Of a DNA stretch of 64,000 nt, positions 38,893 through 52,559 are shown in pieces. Numbering within the stretch: position 1 is the first letter of the stretch; each line of letters starts with the position of its first letter. Source of the DNA: Brevipalpus yothersi (taxonomy: Eukaryota > Arthropoda > Arachnida > Trombidiformes > Tenuipalpidae). A model generated the notes under the pieces. It did no database searches, was not told where the DNA came from, and saw nothing but the letters and a program-made list of their open reading frames with translations. The position numbers and the translations under genes are program-made. The DNA is taken from the NCBI GenBank assembly GCA_003956705.1, contig QZCP01000124.1, positions 196,426 through 260,425 on the forward strand, in the 5' to 3' direction.

Positions 38893-40561
38893 AAGTAGCA
38901 TGTTTCTTCATCACTTTTTGCCTCTCTCGTAAGGCTTAAGAAAAAACTGGATCAATTGGATTATCTGTGTGAAGTTGGGTGTTTATTTATAGTAAAACTT
39001 GCTATCCACCATTCTCAATCAATGAGGATCACGTTCTTTTTTTAAGGAACAAGAAAATAGCATACACACACATACACTATACCATGACATTTTGCTTGGA
39101 GCATCCGTCATTCAAGACATGATATTTTTTGGTACAAAAGAGTGAAGCCTTTTCAAGATCTTTTTCTCTCGTTTTTTAGCACTCACTCAAAAAGTGTCCA
39201 AAAGCATGAGCATGAAATCGAAAATTGTATCAAAAGCTATCTCGATATTGCATTAAAACTTTGTTATGGTAATATAACTGTACTAGATAGGTGTAACTAG
39301 GCAAAAGGTGAAAGAAAATTTTATTACTTTGAATGTGATTCCTATAGACCCTTCTTTTCCACAAGATAGTTAACACACATAACATCGAGAGGGCTGATGA
39401 GAAGAAAACCTGATGTTTTTGATGTTCCTCATCAAAATTCTCATAATTAGATCCAAAAAGTTCATGCCCAAAGAATATGCATGGAGAGTATGGTTGATCA
39501 AGTGAGGATCATCTTACTTGTCTTGCATATCTTATGAGTCTTGCTTTTTTTTGTTTAATTAATCAGTTTATAAGCTGTCAGACTAGCTTCTCTTTCATGC
39601 TTCCTTCTTCTTTCAACTGGTTAATTTCTCTAGAAAAGATTTCAGATATCTTACTTTAGGGATGAAAAAATATCCTAATTGGAGAGAATCTTCTTGTACA
39701 CATAGAGAATCTCACACATGATTATCATTCTTCAGGATCATGGTTCATACGGAAATGAGAATCAGATCGAAAGTTCGAGCTGAATCATTCAACATCCAAA
39801 GAAAAAAACGAATCAACCTCCAGTGTCCATTAGAAGTATGGACTTGACGCATTAATAGTGAGACAAATCAATGACCACTTTGGATGAATGAATAAATCTA
39901 GAGCGAAGTAGTCAAAGTAGAAAAGCAAAATTAGGCTAGCCATTGCTGCAATGTTAGCCAACTGATGATGAAAGTCTCTCTTTGCCAGCTCTTGTTCATC
40001 ATCATATATTCTCTTGGCTGCCAACACACTTGCCAAAATCAATGCAAATTGCAACTGTTCACGATAAACTGGACCACTATAAATGAGCTGTAGTCATCCA
40101 ATCACTTGCCAAAGACAGCTCACACATACTGACAGGAGTACAAAATTCTGAGTCTCTTGTCAGTATAATTTGATTTATAATTGCTGCAGGCAAAACACAG
40201 ATTGTCTGAATAATAAAGATTTACTTTTTCACATCCAAGTTATCGCAGAAGAGCACTGCATAATAAATCCATCAAAATTTCACAAGAGTTCTGTCGAACT
40301 CTGGAGTGTATCAATTAGAACTTACTGTTCGATTGGCCAGTTGACGAATTCGGCAGTGAAGTTGCGCTGTCTTGCCTAACTGTGCTGTCACATTGTCTTC
40401 ATTTTGATTATCAAAGTAAGGCCTAAATTGTAAATCATCCCATGAAAAAGGTGATGAATGTGATGATGATGTAGGTCTCGATGGAGGTCCAATGAAACTC
40501 GTTTCAAGATAATCACTTTCTTTTCGATTGTGGTGCAAGATGCTTGATTTCCGATGAACTT
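34334..40561 (-). CDS. dpr: Dpr-type two-Ig cell-surface receptor (5' end not located)
   Basis: Dpr proteins are neuronal surface receptors that pair with DIP partners. Three exons are secure: 40561-40326, 35130-34920 and 34797-34334, encoding 302 residues plus a missing N-terminus. The 5.2-kb intron splits Ig1 after ANRT; the next exon starts VSWVRQRDLHILTAGQYTYT, with DDWTLEIKY and DAGVYECQVNTEPKMSLSIRL, which is close to diagnostic of Dpr. Ig1 opens NVTAQLGKTAQLHCRI. Ig2 has ELFVESGAVIKLTC, IFWYRDGTVINYDS, a DSGEYSC loop and ITVHV. The C-terminal NFYTLLFGLLICIDIF is a hydrophobic tail for a GPI anchor or membrane span. The first secure exon begins in phase 1 and carries no signal peptide, so one or more upstream exons exist, perhaps at 52739. 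Confidence 0.9.
35632..36063 (+). CDS. Small four-pass membrane protein nested in the dpr intron
   Basis: Intronless frame of 143 residues from ATG 35632 to TGA, on the strand opposite to dpr and within its long intron. Four hydrophobic segments are clear: about residues 13-34 (RLILVGLILFAINSSVIVII), 44-63 (FRLLLYFLNCSLFLRAIF), 70-92 (EMLMYLLIALIVIGPIAVLF) and 107-125. An acidic loop (NDDDENDN) lies between the third and fourth, and the tail is hydrophilic (RIEYLEEKYPQPEPA). The layout resembles small four-span proteins of the MARVEL or tetraspan kind, but I see no signature. Length, ATG context and clean span/loop alternation support a real gene. The lack of introns leaves a retrocopy possible. 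Confidence 0.6.
   Translation: MTNIECIVTSKPRLILVGLILFAINSSVIVIINVSYEKPMSVLNFRLLLYFLNCSLFLRAIFTDSKGMLEMLMYLLIALIVIGPIAVLFTAYVQNDDDENDNMKGVFQVGSLYLLLISDSFWCYIIHKRIEYLEEKYPQPEPA
37604..37639. repeat. (CT)n microsatellite ending in an ambiguous base
   Basis: About 17 CT units end at 37638 and the next base is n (37639), the only ambiguous base seen in the window. The tract length is probably not reliable. Confidence 0.95.
38831..38889. repeat. (GA)n microsatellite
   Basis: About 29 GA units. A shorter GA tract lies at 38567-38590. Confidence 0.95.
39830..40099 (-). other. Orphan open stretch in the dpr intron
   Basis: After an acceptor-like CTACAG, the minus strand stays open for about 85 codons. 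It reads LIYSGPVYREQLQFALILAS, later RIYDDEQELAKRDFHHQLAN and a hydrophobic ASLILLFYFDYFALDLFI, then stops. There is no in-frame ATG at the start and no family match. It could be an alternative exon of dpr, an exon of a nested gene, or chance. Confidence 0.2.
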
Positions 40562-43500
40562 CTGGGTATAGAAAAAGAGAGAGAAAACAAAAAAATAAAA
40601 GAGAAGAAAAATTACTTTTCTCAAGTTTGCCAATTGCTAAGAAATCTTTGTTCAACAAACAATGAAGCCAATCTTCCACATTTGGCCGGTCATGATTGAA
40701 CAAGAAAAGTAAATTTGATTTCGATCAAATCGATGCAATCAAAAGTAACCAATTTCATTTCATGGGAGACTTTTGAGCCGATATCTTGGAACTCACAGAA
40801 AGAATGAGAATGGATAGAGAGACAAGAGAAGAATGAAAAGCTGATCAAAAGTCTACAATCGAGTTGATTGATTCCGATTGCTAATGTCTAAGGTCTCTCC
40901 CTTTGATGTTTTCAACTCTCTTGACACCTTCAATGATGATGATCAAGTACCAGAATGGGCAACGAGTTGTGTGCATACACAAAAGATGGTGAACAAGGAT
41001 TTACTCGATTCATTGATTAGTTTTGAATGCATTAAACCATAATTAAGTTGATGAAGAACAACAGTGATGAAGATGAACCTTTCTCGAAGACCTTTTCCTC
41101 TCTCGAATCAAGACAAAAGAGTATGAGAATGGGAGAGAGTTTTCTATACCCAAAAATGAAGAGAAAATCGACTGTATGATGAAAGAAAGGAGGATCAAAT
41201 GGGAAAGGCGTTCTATCTACTACTAGAGAAATATACAGAATATGTACTCGAGCAGAAACTTGGTACAGTTTCATGGGAGATCTTCTCTAAGGAGAAATCT
41301 TGGGAAAAAGTTGGAGAAAAAAAGGAAGAAAACCCTTCAAAACTCATTTCCTCATGGACATCAGCTTTGTTTATTTATTCCATCCACTCCTAGAATTCCT
41401 CAGAGATTGACACATACACACTGCATTCAAAACCTTCATACTCTGCCTTGAGGCTAGAGACAGAGAGAGAGAGAGAGAAAAAAAATTCCCGCCAAAATTG
41501 CGCACCTAAATGTATATGGTGAGATTGATATTCACACCTAAACCTGGCGAAAAGATAATAAAAGCCATGTTCTGTTATTAAAACAAACAATCTGATCAGC
41601 TTTGAAATAAGACTCAGTATTTGTTCAAGGGATGATTGAGGATCCTATTGGCTGGCATGATCGATAAAAATCAATCCAGATACACATATTTCCTTTCCTT
41701 ATGTGCAATAATAAGACGATATCAATGCAAATTCAATCGAAAAGTTTTATCATACATCCCCATATGGAATCTCGAAAAATGATAAAGAGCTCAAGATAGC
41801 GCAGAGAATGGAGCAAGTGATATATCTGAATGGCCTATTGAAATAGCTCCTCACAAGAGATCACAAATCTTTCAGTCAAACAAGAATCTTGTATCTCACT
41901 TGAATACCACTCCAATAGCATTTTCATCCAAAATACAATGGTTCCCATCGTCAAGGACAAGGATTCCTTACAGGTTTACTTCCACCCTGATCTCGAAGTG
42001 ATGCGAGATAAATTTTCTCTCCCTCTTCAGAATATCATGATCAAATTGTCATAAAGATGAGCTTCAATAACCCCTATGAATCTGATAGTATATGAGCAAT
42101 TAATCATCCATTCCATAAATCTGAGATGATCTCCTCAAGAGATCATCAGATCGAGCTTTTGTGGCCGAGCTATTCATGAGTAGCTTTCTGCAGAAAATGA
42201 GTGACCATTGTCAAAGAGAGAGGTTAAAGTAAGAAGCTGAGAGCTAATGTTCTCGTGCCTCATCTTGCTATGGCATTTGACTCTCAGAATTGGTCATAGA
42301 ATAAATTGATCCACATTCTCTGTTGTTTGTACAGCTAATTGTTCGTGATATGTTCTTCAGGCTACTAATCAACATGCATCTTGTGTCACTCAAATAGATA
42401 GAGTGACGCAAAGCCACAGAATATTCTCTCTGTCTTTCATCGGTCACTTGTAAAAGAAGAGACATGCTGGGCTTGACAAGTGAGTATGTGTTTCCATGAA
42501 GAGGATGGGAAAATATTTCGAGAATTTGAATTTTCCAAGATATTAACAGCATAGAGTAGCATGATGGCACTGGGACATTGAGATAACTGATATCATATAT
42601 TTGAATGAAAACTTATCATTCATCATTCGTTACCTGTTCTAGTATACGATCAATATTAGTGAAAATTCCTGAGAATAGCACTCATGAACAATAAGATAGT
42701 ATCAGAAAGTAGATTGAAGCAGAATTTCTAGAGCTCTTATCAGTCAATAAACCACTTGATTGCATTGATGGAGCCAAAGAGTAGATGATACCTATTTCTT
42801 GGATAGAACATAAATCCCTTCTCAGATATCATCCTTAATAGAGCTTCTACACATCAATGATCTGTAGCCAGCTAATACCGAAATTCAGCTTGAGGCTTTC
42901 TTGACTTGCCAAAATAATCAGCTTATCATAAGCCATTTGCTCATCCGATCGGTGATCTTCCATCCTACGATCAACGAGTAAGCCTCCGGGCAGTTCTTAC
43001 AATGGCTATTCATTGGTCTACTGTGAGAACTTGGCTCAATTACGACTCATCAATAAGTCACTCATCGAATAGCTTCAATCCACAGACAATAAGCTACCAA
43101 TGTGGTTGTTCATTGGAAATACCGACAATTCAAACAGAAATTCTTTGGCCATTAGCGGCAAACAAAGTCGACTGTCAGAGGCCTATTTGATTGGAGACAG
43201 AGTATTAAGTCCAATATAAGGGTGGAATCTTCCTGAACTAGAGAAAAGAGATGAAAAGATGTACACTTCACCCATTTATGAGATCTTTCTCCAATATTAT
43301 GAGGCTTGTATTTGCATAATAGAGAAAAACATGCCTCAGAGAGAAAAATTGAAATCTATCGATGTATTTCATACTATTTACCCTCAAATTCTACAACTGT
43401 CCGACCATTGTTCCTCAAATCTCGGCACATCAAACCCTTACATCCACTGAATGTGTTTGAAGTTGATATAACTTTTGTTTAAGAAGGACCATACTCAAAA

Positions 43501-46500
43501 AAATATCCAGAATTCTCAAAAAGTTCAAATCCTAATGGTTCTGAGGATAGACTAGAACTGATCATCAATTAGTAGTAGACCACGTCTATGAAGTGGCTGA
43601 TTGATTCATGAAATGTATAACCACTGTTTCGATTCTCTGAGTTAGGCTCAAATATTATAAGAGGTCAAAATATACTAGGCACAAATAGTAAAAATAGGTT
43701 CTGAGAATCAAGAATACAGAGTTCACAAAATTTGAGCCTCAATTTGATATTTTTATTCATCCAATAAGCCAATTTATCACCCAAAATGCTAAGTTTGACC
43801 CTCTTTGAAGCTGATTGTACTCCCATTGACTTTCTCAGGGCTTCCAGGGAGCTAAATTCGTTAATCAACCCAATAAACTGAATGAATAAAAACATCAGCT
43901 AATTAAGCCTGCCATGGGCGAGTTGAATGAAGGCTATCTGATGTTTAGATACTTAAAAGTTCACATAGTTCATTTGAGAAAGTTTTCTCCAGCCAAAAAT
44001 TCTCTGTGAATCAATAAGTTATGGATTTTCTTTCCAAATGATTAGAACTTGTGGCAGAGTAATTCAATTTGGATATTTCTATCCGATAGAACTCATCAGA
44101 TGAGTAGACAAAATCTTTGAAGATAGAATTCGCATCATTCACCTTTCAACTCTGACAAAAGTTTTGACAGCCTTCGGCATGCATAATAGTAAGAATAATT
44201 TATTAGATCATCGCCAATGAAATTAATTCACCAAAACAGAAACCTTCTCCCTAGCATTCCTATGATGGTCAAAGAGGTGAAGATAGAAATTTCAACTATA
44301 ACATGTCTAAAGCAGACAAAATTCTAGGAATAAGTGAAAGAAAGGAAATTCCCTAAAAATCCTCAGAGAATCCAGGTTTGCTATGGTTTCATCATACTCG
44401 CTCTCATTCAATTGCAGGCGCATTCATTAGTTTTGAATAAGATTAAATCAAGTTCATGGTAAAATGAACTCATGCATGAGCTTTCATCCTGCTCCATAAT
44501 GGATATGATCTCAATCATTCCTTTTCGTTCATCATTTCGAAAGGAGAGGAAATTCCAAAGGAAATTCATTACTTTTTATGCCCAAATAAAATTGAGATCT
44601 AAATACTGATGACAATATCAGACTTTCAGACTTCTAAATGGATCAAATTTTTCATGGATCATGCACACAAAATCGAGTGATTGAAATGATTAGAACATTC
44701 AAATGAACACCTCAGAATCAACATGTCTACATTTTTCATCAGCAACATCTTCATCATCATCACATCATCTCGAAGTGTGTGTTATAATGAGTAAATATTA
44801 TTCATAACGGTACAATGTCAAACAGAGTTGTTTTCCACTCACAAGGATCTTCATCCACTGTGAGCGCGTGTCAGAATGCTGAATAAAATTCGAATATTTT
44901 TCCTTACTCATTCACGAGATGTCGAATAGTATTCATATTTTTACTCATAAAATATGGTTAATGAGTATTTGATGATGAGCAGGAAGGTTCACAAAAGAAT
45001 GATCTATTCTTCTTCTCATCAGAATGCAAAAATCATTAGCCAAACAGTGATCACAGGCAAACTTTCCCTTGATTCTTCTATATCTCATTTTGTTGAGAAA
45101 AGAATGGCTTCTCGTTTGAAAAAGTATTCAAGCAGAAGAGAAAACGAAAGACCTGTGTGCTTTTGATGAAAACTTTTCAGTTCAAATGTTTGACTGTCGA
45201 GACAAAAACAATGTATCTGAGTGGAGTACGATCGGAGGAGACCTGCTTTAAATGATTAATAGCTAGAAAATTCTTTATGTTGAATTTTTCCAACCAACTT
45301 CAGCCAAAGTCTCAGCGAATTCTAGAACAAAAATTCTAGACTAACAGTAAGAAGATGAGCCTTCAGGGAACTCTGAGAATTGGGGCTCATTCGATGGTGA
45401 TATTCTTCTTCTTTCTTGAATTTTCACCAATTTCAATGAATCAATTATGAGAAAGAGCTAGTCTATAAGCTAGTTCATCTGTTCAAAGTTTCCTCAAGTA
45501 TTTCACATAAGCTTAGATATTCTGTTGGGTGAGAAAAATACTCAATTAATTTGCAGTTGACCGTTTTGAAGCGTTTTGAGATGATCAAAATTGAATGAAG
45601 TTACTTGAAGTGGGCAAAGATTGACGGGTCAAAATCATTTGAGCTTCGAAATGCTCATTATTATGAGTTATGATCAGAATTTCGAGCCTACAAAAATGTT
45701 CTAAGCCATGGTTTGGATCCAAATCATTTCTTCTATCGTTTTCATTCACCTCGTTCATTTCTATTGACACTGGATGATTGTAGTCTGTCTTCTGTGTTCT
45801 ATTCTCTTTCTCACTCGGTTCTCCATCACTTGGCATCAGCATTTTTTGCACGGTTTTTGAGCCATTCACTCGGAAACTCACGGAATGGCTTACAATGCTG
45901 ACTGTGAAGTCCAATGGATTCCTCGGATATATCAGATTCCTAGTGTGTGAAACTTGCTCTCCTATTTTTCTCTGCTCTTTCTTTTCCTCGCTCCTTTTTG
46001 CTCTCATTTAAGATCCTAGCATTTATTCCCCGAAAAACTCTGAGAATAAGTAAAGACACAGCAAATCGAAGTCACACACTCTCTCCTCTTTGTTCCCCAC
46101 CATCGATCCAAGCTGACGAATTCTTCTTCTTCTCTTCTTTTTTACTCATTTAGGCAAGGAAAACTGTTCCTCTTAGGCAAAATTCTTCCACTCTACACCT
46201 TTTTTGTCATGAAAAAGAAAGCTTGTGAGTGAGAAAATTGTTGCTTGGACAGAAAGGAATAGTGTTCAAAGTATTACAATTCGACCTCTTCTCCCGTCTA
46301 TTTTCTGTCTTCTTCAATCATGGTAATTGGTGCAAGTGTATTTGTTCAATTAAGCAGTAACTGTTGTTTTCTCTTTCATTTCACACTCAGACTTGTGATT
46401 GACTTGGCTAGCCGAACAGTATCATACTGCTCAATCTCTCGATCCAGATACAGTGACATGGTTCTGATGCCATCTAAATTCTATATTGAATGGCCTCCAA

Positions 46501-49500
46501 TCGGAAATAGCGAAGTTTTTTCTCTTTTCTTACTGTTTTCTTCCTTTTCTCCAAATTCTACCTATTTGAATTCTATCAATGTATTCTCCTCTCGATTTTT
46601 TTGAAATTTCAACTCTTACTTTTGAACATTTGGGAGCTAATACAAATAATCATCTCCAAAGATGATTTGAAACTGAATCACGATTGGAAGCATCCCTGAT
46701 TGTTTGAACAAAAAGAACGTAGAGTTATGTTCAATTTGTAGAAATATTTTTATTATTCTAGTAGCTAACCTAGTGTGTATTCACTTTTTCGACTGTTCAA
46801 TAGTTTGAATTCATTTTTATCGATGAGATCAAAAGAGAGAAATAAAAAATATACCCCAAACGGGATCTTCTCTTCATTCTGGAGTTACATTCTTGATTGA
46901 CAAAACTGGAGAACAAGATTTTATCTGTACGGTCATGTGAGCCGAAAAGAGAATATCCTAGCAGAAAAAAAACCTCTAGGAAAAGGAATATCTTTCATCC
47001 GGTGGTTGGAAAGACTCAATTGGCTTGAAAACAGCGGACAAACAAAATCCAAGCTAATATCTCATGCTACGTATTTTTGTGATTCTTGACTAGTGTTTGA
47101 GATAAACTTTTTTCTTCTCCTCTGATCCTCGTCTATTCTTACCTTCTTTCTCTCTTTCTCATGAACCATGAACGGATGACATTCATTCAGATTGATGTGA
47201 CTTGACTTATTCAGATATTTTTCTACTCGATTCATCGAAGATACTTTGGATTGCCAATTCGCTGGGAATACTTTGCTTTTACATTCTGTTTTACCTCAAA
47301 TTCTACTGACTGTGTGAGAACAGTTGCAATGGAATAAAGTGGAGGCAATCTATCAGAATGAATAATCAGCATGATGATTCAAGCGTTTCCAATATCATCA
47401 TGAATAATGCATACAAATACTCTCCAAAAGGAATAAAATTTGGTGACGTGTGATTTGAAATAAACATTCTTTCAATGCTCCCAAAGGAATCTTTTTAATT
47501 TGAGCTTTTCATAAGAAAACATCCCATCAAAGATTTCTCTCTATTAATCAAATCTCATTCACTTGCAAGCTCATTGATCATTATTCTCTATAAATACATA
47601 GTATGTCGGGGAATGCTCCCATTACAACTAGGAAAAGAACTTTCACTCTTCCCTTCTATCGATTGAAGGGTCTATGAGTTACTCTCAAAGGAAAGTATCT
47701 TATGAACATCTTAAGATGACAAATAAACATTATCTAATTCTTACAAAAGCACAGATGAATCATTTGGTTATAGAAAATACATTTACATACAGCATTAGAA
47801 TATTTTGTTGGTGAACAAGAATCATGATCAATTTTGGAACAGGAAAAACACTCAATTTTCTACTTATGAACACAAGATTCACCACCATCAGCGATAATTT
47901 GATTCACTGGAGTGCAACCGAATGCCTATTGATACTTATTGTACAAAACATCGATCGACTTTTCGGGATCATTTTGTCCATCCGAACGGATCAATTGGAT
48001 AGTTCATATCAATCATTGTTGGTTGACATGCTGATTGGACACAACCAGTGGTGATCATTTGGACCTTGCCGTTTGGGGCGGATAAGGAATAACCGTTATA
48101 AGAAAAATAAGTAATCGACTAACTGTAACCAATGTTCGATGGAGCAAAATTAATTCCAGTACAACAAATCAGAAGCAGAGAACATGAAAGGAATATCATT
48201 TACTGGGACACACATTGCTGAAGACACATACAAAAATCACGGAATCACGCGAAATTCCCTTCTCTTTCTTCCTCTTTCTTTTTCTTTCTCTCTTGTCTTC
48301 TTCCACTTGTGATGATCCAAAAACGACAGAAGCTGATCCTCGGTGTACACTTGATGAGTGTACGAATCGAGGATCATAGAACATTTTCTTGCAACATTTT
48401 GTGTTCTATTCGATGATGTCTACCTTCATTTACACCTTGAAAATAACAACAACGTTCCTGAAGGTTTCCGTTATTATTGTGGTGAATGATCCTTGCCCAT
48501 CGTTGGACAGTGAACATTAGCCAAAAAAGATTAATCAACCTAATACACTTCCGTTGCTGATCAGATGAAAATAATAGTGATTGATGATCCAATAGCTATG
48601 GTCATGGATTGAGTTGTAACTAACCATTTTTGGTTCATATATGACTCAATCAGACCTTGTTGAGTGGACATGAATAAGTGTCAATGTGAAAAATCGATCC
48701 AATTGTAATGGTACTGTTTTTGGGAAGTGTTCCCAAGGAAAACTCAATTTTCAGGTGAATATTGTCACTGATACCATTTTATTTAATTAACTGATGATGT
48801 GCGTTGAACTTTTTTCCTGAGTATTTTATCATGGACTGATGACTGTAACTTATTATTCATACGCCATAATTTGATTATTCTCAGGCTGGGTGAGAATATT
48901 TGGAAAAATAAAGCGAAAATTGCATTTCTATATACAGTTGAAGAATTCTCTAAAGTTTACTACGGAATTCAACACAAAGGGAAAGCAAAAAAGTGTCATT
49001 TATTCCTGAAGCTATGAACTCTTCCCTTTTTGGGTGATATATTCTGTGAAAATGGTGAATTTCAGTGAAAAGATATGAAAAGATGGCAATTTTGATAGAA
49101 ATGTTAGCACTTTTTCCTACCCTTTTTTCTAAGCTTTTCTCTACCTAAGTCCTTCATTTCGATTGCCTCGAGCAATAATGAGCCCATATTTATGGATGGA
49201 GAGGCCATCAACTACAATCTCAACTATTTTCCACTCATAAAATTCTTAAAATTCCCATGCTAAATCAACAATTTTTGGTGGGAAAAAAGAAAAAATCAAA
49301 ATATTCATGGCTATTTATAGTCAATGGAACATTGTTGAAAAAGTATGCTATATGTATCTTCTGAATGAGAAAATTATTGGTTTTAAAATCAGAGCTCCTT
49401 GAATCTGATGACAAAGGCTTTACTTATTTCAGAATTTTCTTCAATATTCCATTAATGGAGATACCATATGTTTCAAATAATCGATTGGCAATCATCATGA

Positions 49501-50193
49501 CCAAATTTTTCCCTGGCCAAAATTTCTTTTCGATTCTAATGCAATATATTTTTTTACAAAAGAGCATTCATGGTCGCTGGATAAGCATCTAGAAATAGAT
49601 TTCTTTAATCATATAGCCCATTTGATTTCATCATCATCTCACACACACAAGTCAACCTTGTTCTGTTCATTTTAATGTTTTGCTCTAAGCGAAAAACATC
49701 ATCAAACATTACCTAAACAGAGAGTTAGGTGAACAAAAGGCTTTGCTTATATCGATACTGTTCTGTTTTGTTCTAGATGTTGTAATATATGTGTAAAAAC
49801 ACAAGTATCATCAACAAAATCTTTATATATATGTACATGAAAGTGCCTTCGGCCTCATCAGCATTTAAGTACCCTAGACGATGATATAGAGATGATGGAG
49901 AAGAAGATGATGATGATTATGTGAGAGCATTTGTTATGGTTAGTATGGGCTGGATATGTAGCCTCTAAAAATGAAGAACATAAACAGTTAGATAAACAAT
50001 TCTATGAGTATATATTTCAATGGTTTCCGTTTCCGTTCACTTATACCAAGATATGCTTTCCAAAATCACATGGTGCATCATTGTCTCTGACAGATGATGT
50101 GAAACATCATGATGGCAGGATAAATCCTGTGTTCTCATGGAAGCTGAACTAGGCCCTATTATCATCATCTCTATTATCAATATCAGGCTATGA

Positions 50194-50195
<2 letters not shown>

Positions 50196-50257
<62 letters not shown>
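50196..50257. repeat. (GA)n microsatellite
   Basis: About 31 GA units. Confidence 0.95.
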
Positions 50258-50259
<2 letters not shown>

Positions 50260-51272
50260 AAAGTGGTTGATGTCTGAATTCGTAGCAAAAGATCTGATAA
50301 ACACAATTAATATGCATATTGTGCAAAGTGTAAAATATTCACTCACAATCCCTGTTAGCTAATTTACATTGTTGTTCAGGGAAAATCCTTTGATACAAGA
50401 CAATTTGAATGAAAAATGGTTCCTGCATGGTGAGAGATTTGTGAATGGTCAAATTCTATCGAAAAATCATGGAGCCTATCATGAGTGCACAAAAAATCAC
50501 TTTGAATGAAAGTTGGAGGAGATAAAGTTTAAGTCAACCGGAATGAGCTGCTCTCTAAATGAGTTTGATAGCAATTCTTTCTTTCCTCAATTAGGGAGGC
50601 AAAATATGAAATAAATAAAACTCTTGAATCTAAATGATACCCTTAAACTTTTTTTCTTCTTCATTTTATCAGAGAATTCTCATAGTGATCATTCTTTGGA
50701 TAAGATGGAAAATATTTGTATGTGGTCATGTAAACTGTTCTCTATTCATGCCCAGTAGAAATAATGGATGCTGCCTTGGATCAAAACCCAGTGATCATAG
50801 TGAATGATAATGCTTTCCAAACTTCTCTCACCAAAGCTATGGTGAATGGTATGAATCGAAGTCAAATAGATTCTGGAGATGGCCAACATCTTCCGAGAGA
50901 ATGGTTTGGAATATGATTTTTTCCCCTGTGAATAAAATCCTCAGTCTCGTTCTTTATCCATCAAATTCCATTTCTCAAGACAGTGGAGAAGAGAGTAGGA
51001 CATATCCGTTGTTCTTTTTCCATCAAACATCAAAAAGATTAAGGAAAGCATAAAAATTTACATTCACCTTAGCCGAACAGCAAAAAGAAGGGGCAAAAAG
51101 AACCTATTCAAGTCCATTGGAATGATCAAGTTGTAAGAGAGCATATAACAGTTCAGCTATGGATATGTTCATATTATCATCCACATCGATGAATTTGCTA
51201 TTCTTATGGCCTTTCCATATCTTTTTGGGTGCCCATTGATAGCTTTTTGGCATTTATTCTCCATGGATCTTG

Positions 51273-51274
<2 letters not shown>

Positions 51275-51324
<50 letters not shown>
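51275..51324. repeat. (CT)n microsatellite
   Basis: About 25 CT units. Confidence 0.95.
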
Positions 51325-51326
<2 letters not shown>

Positions 51327-51995
51327 CTAATATCGTCCAAGCAAAGAGAATGAGTCTTACAGCCAAAGTGGCTATTATGATAACATGAGCAGAAACACCG
51401 TAATCTTTGTCAACCTCTGGGTTAGAAGTTTCTTCCAGTCCTATGTGTATAGCTCTTTGTGTCTATGATAGTTTCATTGGAACTTCCATGAAAGCTCACA
51501 AGAGTAGATACGTTCACTTTGTATCTCTCTCTCTTCCATGGAATTATTCACCATCAGAGGTACACTTTTTTGGCTCTTTCTCTCGGTCCTCATGTTTCTA
51601 CTTGAATATAACTTCTTTCACACATTTTCTCCTGATATATTGTGTGCAGGTAAGATGCAGAAAATCGAAGAAAGTGATCACATCAATAAATGATCACTTT
51701 GAGTTGCAAGCAATTCTCATGGTGAATGAACTTATTGGTGGGCCCATGCATAATGATACTTGGTGTAGCTGGAACTTTAATCAGAGTACCGAATGACGGG
51801 TGATCATCTTGATCGTTAATCTGATCAATATTGGCTGAAGCTCTTAATGTAGTATGATCACTCAAGTATGAATTGATCGATTGTAGCAACATTTAGAACT
51901 CAATTAGCTAACATAAAATACAATTCGCTTAACTTTTAGGCCACATCCTGGTTGACCAAATTATTTTGTCTAGGAATATTTTGAGTGTAACTTTT

Positions 51996-52421
51996 ATGAT
52001 TTTTCTTTCCAGACGTTTTTATAGCTTTCTGATTGTTGAACTATTTTTGGATGGATGTTTTTACATTCCAAGAGTCTATCAAAGAGAAGTTTGGAAAAAA
52101 ATAAGTTCCATATATGCAGAGCACTCCAATGTTTCAAGCATTTTACATACAGATATGAAAGTCATCAAATACTATGAAAAAAGAACTTTTCAAGCTCTTT
52201 TATTTCAAGAATTGATCATAGATCTTGCAAAACTGAATACTTTCCTCGATCACGAGAAAAAGCTACGAAAAGAAAATCTGAACATGATTCACATCGCTGG
52301 AAATCTGTTGGATCAGAAGTACTCTTCATTACTAGCGGAAGTTGATTTCATGTTCTCTCGTCTGAACAAGATATTTTCGCATGGAATATTCGACTCTCCA
52401 CACTCAAAATATCCCAAGTGA
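51996..52421 (+). CDS. Doubtful ORF, helical protein of unknown function
   Basis: ATG 51996 opens a 141-codon frame. An alternative is an acceptor (TTTCTTTCCAG) at 52012 that would make this a terminal exon of a longer gene. The start is hydrophobic (FYSFLIVELFLDGCFYI). The rest is a charged helical region: LIIDLAKLNTFLDHEKKLRK, then ENLNMIHIAGNLLDQKYSSL, then LNKIFSHGIFD. Composition and heptad-like spacing look coding, more so than other frames in this 15-kb stretch, but no family is recognised and no partner exon was found. Confidence 0.3.
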   Translation: MIFLSRRFYSFLIVELFLDGCFYIPRVYQREVWKKISSIYAEHSNVSSILHTDMKVIKYYEKRTFQALLFQELIIDLAKLNTFLDHEKKLRKENLNMIHIAGNLLDQKYSSLLAEVDFMFSRLNKIFSHGIFDSPHSKYPK

Positions 52422-52559
52422 CCATACTGGCTAGTTGATAAAGCATCCAAAACCCATGCCCTGGATCTTCATCATAATCCCCGGATGACTGATATGGAAT
52501 CGAATCAAGGAACCGAATGAGCATATGAAGCAAACAATCGAATTTATACCCGGTGATAT

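Larger units (their letters stand above)
36064..40325. other. Inside the long dpr intron
   Basis: Apart from the nested membrane-protein gene, this 4.3 kb holds GA/CT tracts, a GATAAT run near 36625-36650 and one ambiguous base. An isolated open stretch at 39830-40100 (-) is described separately. Nothing else looks coding. Confidence 0.55.
40562..51995. other. 11.4 kb without a secure gene
   Basis: AT-rich sequence with no recognisable protein. If dpr begins further upstream, this is mostly a dpr intron. Frames at 41199-41393 (+), 42268-42570 (-), 43002-43190 (+), 43665-43895 (-), 44954-45166 (+), 46320-46604 (+), 47824-48054 (+), 48374-48592 (-) and 49365-49592 (+) are short and lack domain features. 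The 140-codon frame at 45585-46007 (-) has an ATG and a mixed composition but no recognisable motif. Confidence 0.5.

Noticed and set aside
45585..46007. 140-codon minus-strand frame
   Set aside because: It has an ATG, but shows no recognised motif, no signal or span, and overlaps open frames on the other strand. Too weak to call a gene.
51407..51796. 129-codon plus-strand frame
   Set aside because: Mixed composition with no motif; the opposite strand is also open at 51683-51892. Not supported.
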